From Macrosoma leucophasiata (taxonomy: Eukaryota; Arthropoda; Insecta; Lepidoptera; Hedylidae), in contig JAWQUS010000032.1 in the NCBI GenBank assembly GCA_036365455.1, positions 14,082,001 to 14,146,000 of the forward strand: a stretch of DNA of 64,000 nucleotides, read 5' to 3'. The position numbers and the translations under genes are program-made. The notes under the pieces were generated by a model. It ran no database searches, was not told the DNA's origin, and was given only the letters and a program-made list of their open reading frames with translations. How positions within the stretch are numbered: position 1 is the first letter of the stretch; each line of letters opens with the position of its first letter. This document shows, piece by piece, positions 63,401 through 64,000 of this stretch.

Positions 63401-64000
63401 CCTGTCAAGTCCTTGTGGCAGTTCTCTCGGTGCCGCTGCCCTCCCTCCATCCGGAGTTCGACCGTTTCGTGGAGACCGACAAGAGTCCCGTGGAGAAGGC
63501 CCAGCGCCTCGCAGTGTTGCTCGGCTTGGCCCAACCACCGACCAGAGCAAGCTTGCTTAAAGGTAAGGATTATATTGGTGTTGCATTGTTTGCTGTTTGT
63601 TATTAGTTTTGATAAACAATAACGACTAATATGCAGATTTAACATGTATTATAGATTGATAGTATATTAAATTATTGATTTGTTGGTGTGTTGCAAGTGT
63701 AGACGCATTATTTGTGTGCATGTGAGTGAGAATCACAACTACAGGTAACACTCACATAAAATATAACATCTTTACCTTATAATCATCGCTAGAAAGTGAT
63801 GATAGTTGCACATTTAAAGCCCGGTTTCCATTGCTGAATATTAACGAGTGGGAAATAGCTGAGCAGAGCAGACTTATTAAATATTTTTACATTTCCATCA
63901 ACAAAGAGTCAAAAAGACCACTCCGGAACTTACGTTTCACACGTTTTACTATTTTGATTAGTTCCACTTAACTCTTTCTCTGTAGAAACGGTCTATATGA
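54457..64000 (+). CDS. eIF3a: Eukaryotic translation initiation factor 3 subunit A, 5' part
   Basis: The largest scaffold subunit of eIF3, which binds the 40S ribosomal subunit in the cytosol. Exons here: 54457-54505, 54721-54949, 56271-56445, 57786-57974, 58664-58768, 60029-60237, 63396-63562 and 63986 onward. All junctions are GT-AG with matching phases, giving about 379 codons. The start [18 protein letters not shown] is the insect form of the conserved N-terminus. An adjacent in-frame ATG at 54454 could add one Met. Highly conserved stretches follow: [92 protein letters not shown] and [20 protein letters not shown]. The PCI domain should begin about where the window ends. The rest, normally another 700 or more residues with a long charged helix, lies outside. 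Nothing is broken. Confidence 0.95.
55193..55637. mobile_element. hAT MITE (CAGTACCGGATTTAAG ends), copy 2
   Basis: The left end CAGTACCGGATTTAAGCATA is followed by ggcaacataggcagttgcct. The right end inverted is CAGCACCAGATTTGGACTTC. Same family as 10223-10709 (shared ggcctccaccaca blocks). In eIF3a intron 2. The flanking duplication is not recognisable. Confidence 0.7.
56017..56245. mobile_element. Head-to-head GGTGGTAG-type SINE 3' halves next to an exon
   Basis: 56017-56168 is a minus-strand 3' half (ggaagtggcaaacaagcatg to gttatgcctctgtgcc). 56169-56245 is a plus-strand 3' end (tagcattaatgtgaactgta, gcttgtttgccacttcatga). The pair ends 25 bp before eIF3a exon 3 (56271). Confidence 0.75.
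56525..57142. mobile_element. Lepidopteran repeat (AGGGTTCCGTACC..GGAACCCT)
   Basis: agggttccgtaccttaaaag at the left with the (GTCT)n and (GTCC)n run (56583-56605). At the right, tacggaaccctcaccacgcg, agtcgaactcgcacttgtcc and ggtttttatt. Same family as 39441-41354. In eIF3a intron 3. Confidence 0.7.
57375..57662 (+). mobile_element. GGTGGTAG-type SINE, diverged copy
   Basis: agtggtagggttccagtgta with ggagctcgag at the left and gatcaatgtgaactgcatat at the right. Strongly diverged. In eIF3a intron 3, ending about 120 bp before exon 4. Confidence 0.65.
58076..58188 (-). mobile_element. RTE-like retrotransposon 3' end
   Basis: Minus-strand match to 19089-19222: gatacctc-type end, gtctaacgg-like gttcctaacggggtaggcag, gtagagcaccagatatcccg and ctcgtacctcgtctaccttc. 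In eIF3a intron 4. Confidence 0.75.
58882..58937. repeat. Perfect 21-bp inverted repeat
   Basis: Arms ATGAGACAAAGCTATTAGCA plus T (58882-58902) and the exact inverse (58917-58937), separated by 14 bp. In eIF3a intron 5. It could be a young palindromic MITE core or a small hairpin. Confidence 0.85.
59085..59560 (+). pseudogene. Non-LTR reverse transcriptase C-terminal fragment
   Basis: The open frame at 59108-59494 gives [80 protein letters not shown] and [12 protein letters not shown]: the complete C-terminal tail after the RT domain of a jockey- or CR1-like LINE. The coding part is undamaged from the start of the fragment to the stop. The catalytic domain is absent. In eIF3a intron 5, gene strand. 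The frame is open, but it is a 5' truncated copy. Confidence 0.8.
59561..60028. other. eIF3a intron 5, 3' part
   Basis: Probably the 3' UTR of the LINE fragment just upstream, ending about tgaaataaatgatttgaatt near 59985. There is nothing else to name. Confidence 0.4.
60600..60730. repeat. Fragment shared with BLMH intron 7
   Basis: tagaccgcgtgcatcggata, ggcaagacatcgactctatt and gaatgactgatattactaga parallel 31858-31920, a SINE body without a head. Confidence 0.45.
60752..60920. mobile_element. Short TIR element (GACGTGACAACGTCTT ends)
   Basis: The left end ttttttgacgtgacaacgtc and the right end, inverted, ttttacgtgacaacgtcttt. About 165 bp, with a GC-richer middle (ctgccggaccggcgaatgcc). 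Single copy here. Confidence 0.6.
61365..61642 (+). mobile_element. GGTGGTAG-type SINE, nearly full-length
   Basis: atggtagagctccagtgacg, ggagctcgcgggcgtatgca, ggtctttgtgtaagtgtcta and gtttaccacttccattacat with an A tail. In eIF3a intron 6. Just upstream (61240-61340) is a decayed minus-strand copy. Confidence 0.9.
61950..62312 (-). mobile_element. 5S-like SINE, most complete copy
   Basis: On the minus strand the head reads cggctggtgtagacctgaag, cgatctactcggttaagtga, ggcgcggtcgggtttgtgat and gggtgaccactagtgg. These three blocks are spaced like the internal control region of 5S rRNA. The body has gtacttcggagggcacgtta and gtcggtcccggttgctatcg, then ttggccactaagccttatct, and the 3' end gccattattattata. 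In eIF3a intron 6. Confidence 0.7.
62353..62609. mobile_element. Tc1/mariner-like MITE, copy 3 (inverted, diverged)
   Basis: Ends CAGTACCCAGCAAGAAACAT and the inverse of CAGTATTCAATAAG. The interior matches copy 1 on the other strand (gaaataagccgaagatgtcc, actgcctacgtaagcactga). Confidence 0.75.
62740..62890 (+). mobile_element. tRNA-like SINE fragment
   Basis: taatgctgagaatgaggttc, gcgttcgatccacgggtcag (B box) and then gcctcggagagcacgctcg. Similar in reverse to 17690-17850. In eIF3a intron 6. Confidence 0.5.
62969..63259. mobile_element. hAT MITE (CATAGAGCAAC ends), copy 3
   Basis: Perfect 11-bp ends CATAGAGCAAC and GTTGCTCTATG, 291 bp, flanked by GCGCATAT and ACGCATAC (6 of 8 bases equal). 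The interior is close to copy 1 on the opposite strand. It ends 137 bp before eIF3a exon 7. Confidence 0.85.

Noticed and set aside
63194..63645. Minus-strand open frames of 105-118 codons near the right edge
   Set aside because: They overlap eIF3a exon 7 and a hAT MITE on the opposite strand and have no domain of their own.
1..64000. A gene cluster or defence-like system of several cooperating genes
   Set aside because: Only five credible genes occur in 64 kb, with unrelated or unknown functions and separate promoters. Nothing supports a linked system.

Overview
The window looks like nuclear DNA of an insect, most probably a moth or butterfly. It is AT-rich, its protein genes are split by GT-AG introns, and most of the rest is transposon debris. 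The debris includes families I recognise as typical of Lepidoptera: LEP1-like Helitrons, a GGTGGTAG-type SINE with an A-rich tail, a tRNA-derived SINE, a 5S-rRNA-like SINE and many TIR MITEs. Nothing is bacterial, and there are no operons, rRNA genes or CRISPR arrays. I found no convincing functional tRNA gene, only tRNA-like SINE heads.

Five protein genes can be supported. From left to right: (1) a secreted, very acidic protein on the minus strand at 12453-13421, whose N-terminal part resembles the insect MBF2-like family; (2) an unrecognised coiled-coil protein of 228 aa on the minus strand, three exons between 18013 and 21358; (3) a complete bleomycin hydrolase gene on the plus strand, twelve coding exons between 22646 and 46107, 460 aa, with the Cys, His and Asn active-site residues in place; (4) an unrecognised, conserved-looking protein of about 262 aa on the minus strand at 50333-52272, whose first splice junction cannot be made canonical; (5) the 5' part of the translation factor eIF3 subunit a on the plus strand, from 54457 and running off the right edge. 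Genes 2 and 3 are divergent across about 1.3 kb, and genes 4 and 5 across about 2.2 kb. They do not form a pathway: 3 and 5 are housekeeping genes, and 1 is a probable secreted product with a TATA box.

Layout: 1-12.4 kb is intergenic and repeat-rich, with a nest of at least four transposon layers at 0.67-2.97 kb. 12.4-22.6 kb holds genes 1 and 2. 22.6-46.1 kb is bleomycin hydrolase, only about 1.4 kb of it coding. Its introns contain a 1.2-kb TIR element filled with an exact 101-bp tandem repeat (29.5-30.7 kb), LINE fragments and three copies of a GGAGATGTTGC MITE (one of them in the last intron with a GC-rich jockey-like retrotransposon at 41.6-43.7 kb). 46.1-54.4 kb is intergenic plus gene 4. 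54.4-64 kb is eIF3a with repeat-filled introns.

I did not find a convincing new multi-gene system. The most interesting material is structural: nested insertions whose order can be read from target-site duplications, a DNA transposon that carries an expanding minisatellite, 5S-like SINEs, head-to-head SINE dimers, and repeats lying within about 30 bp of splice acceptors.
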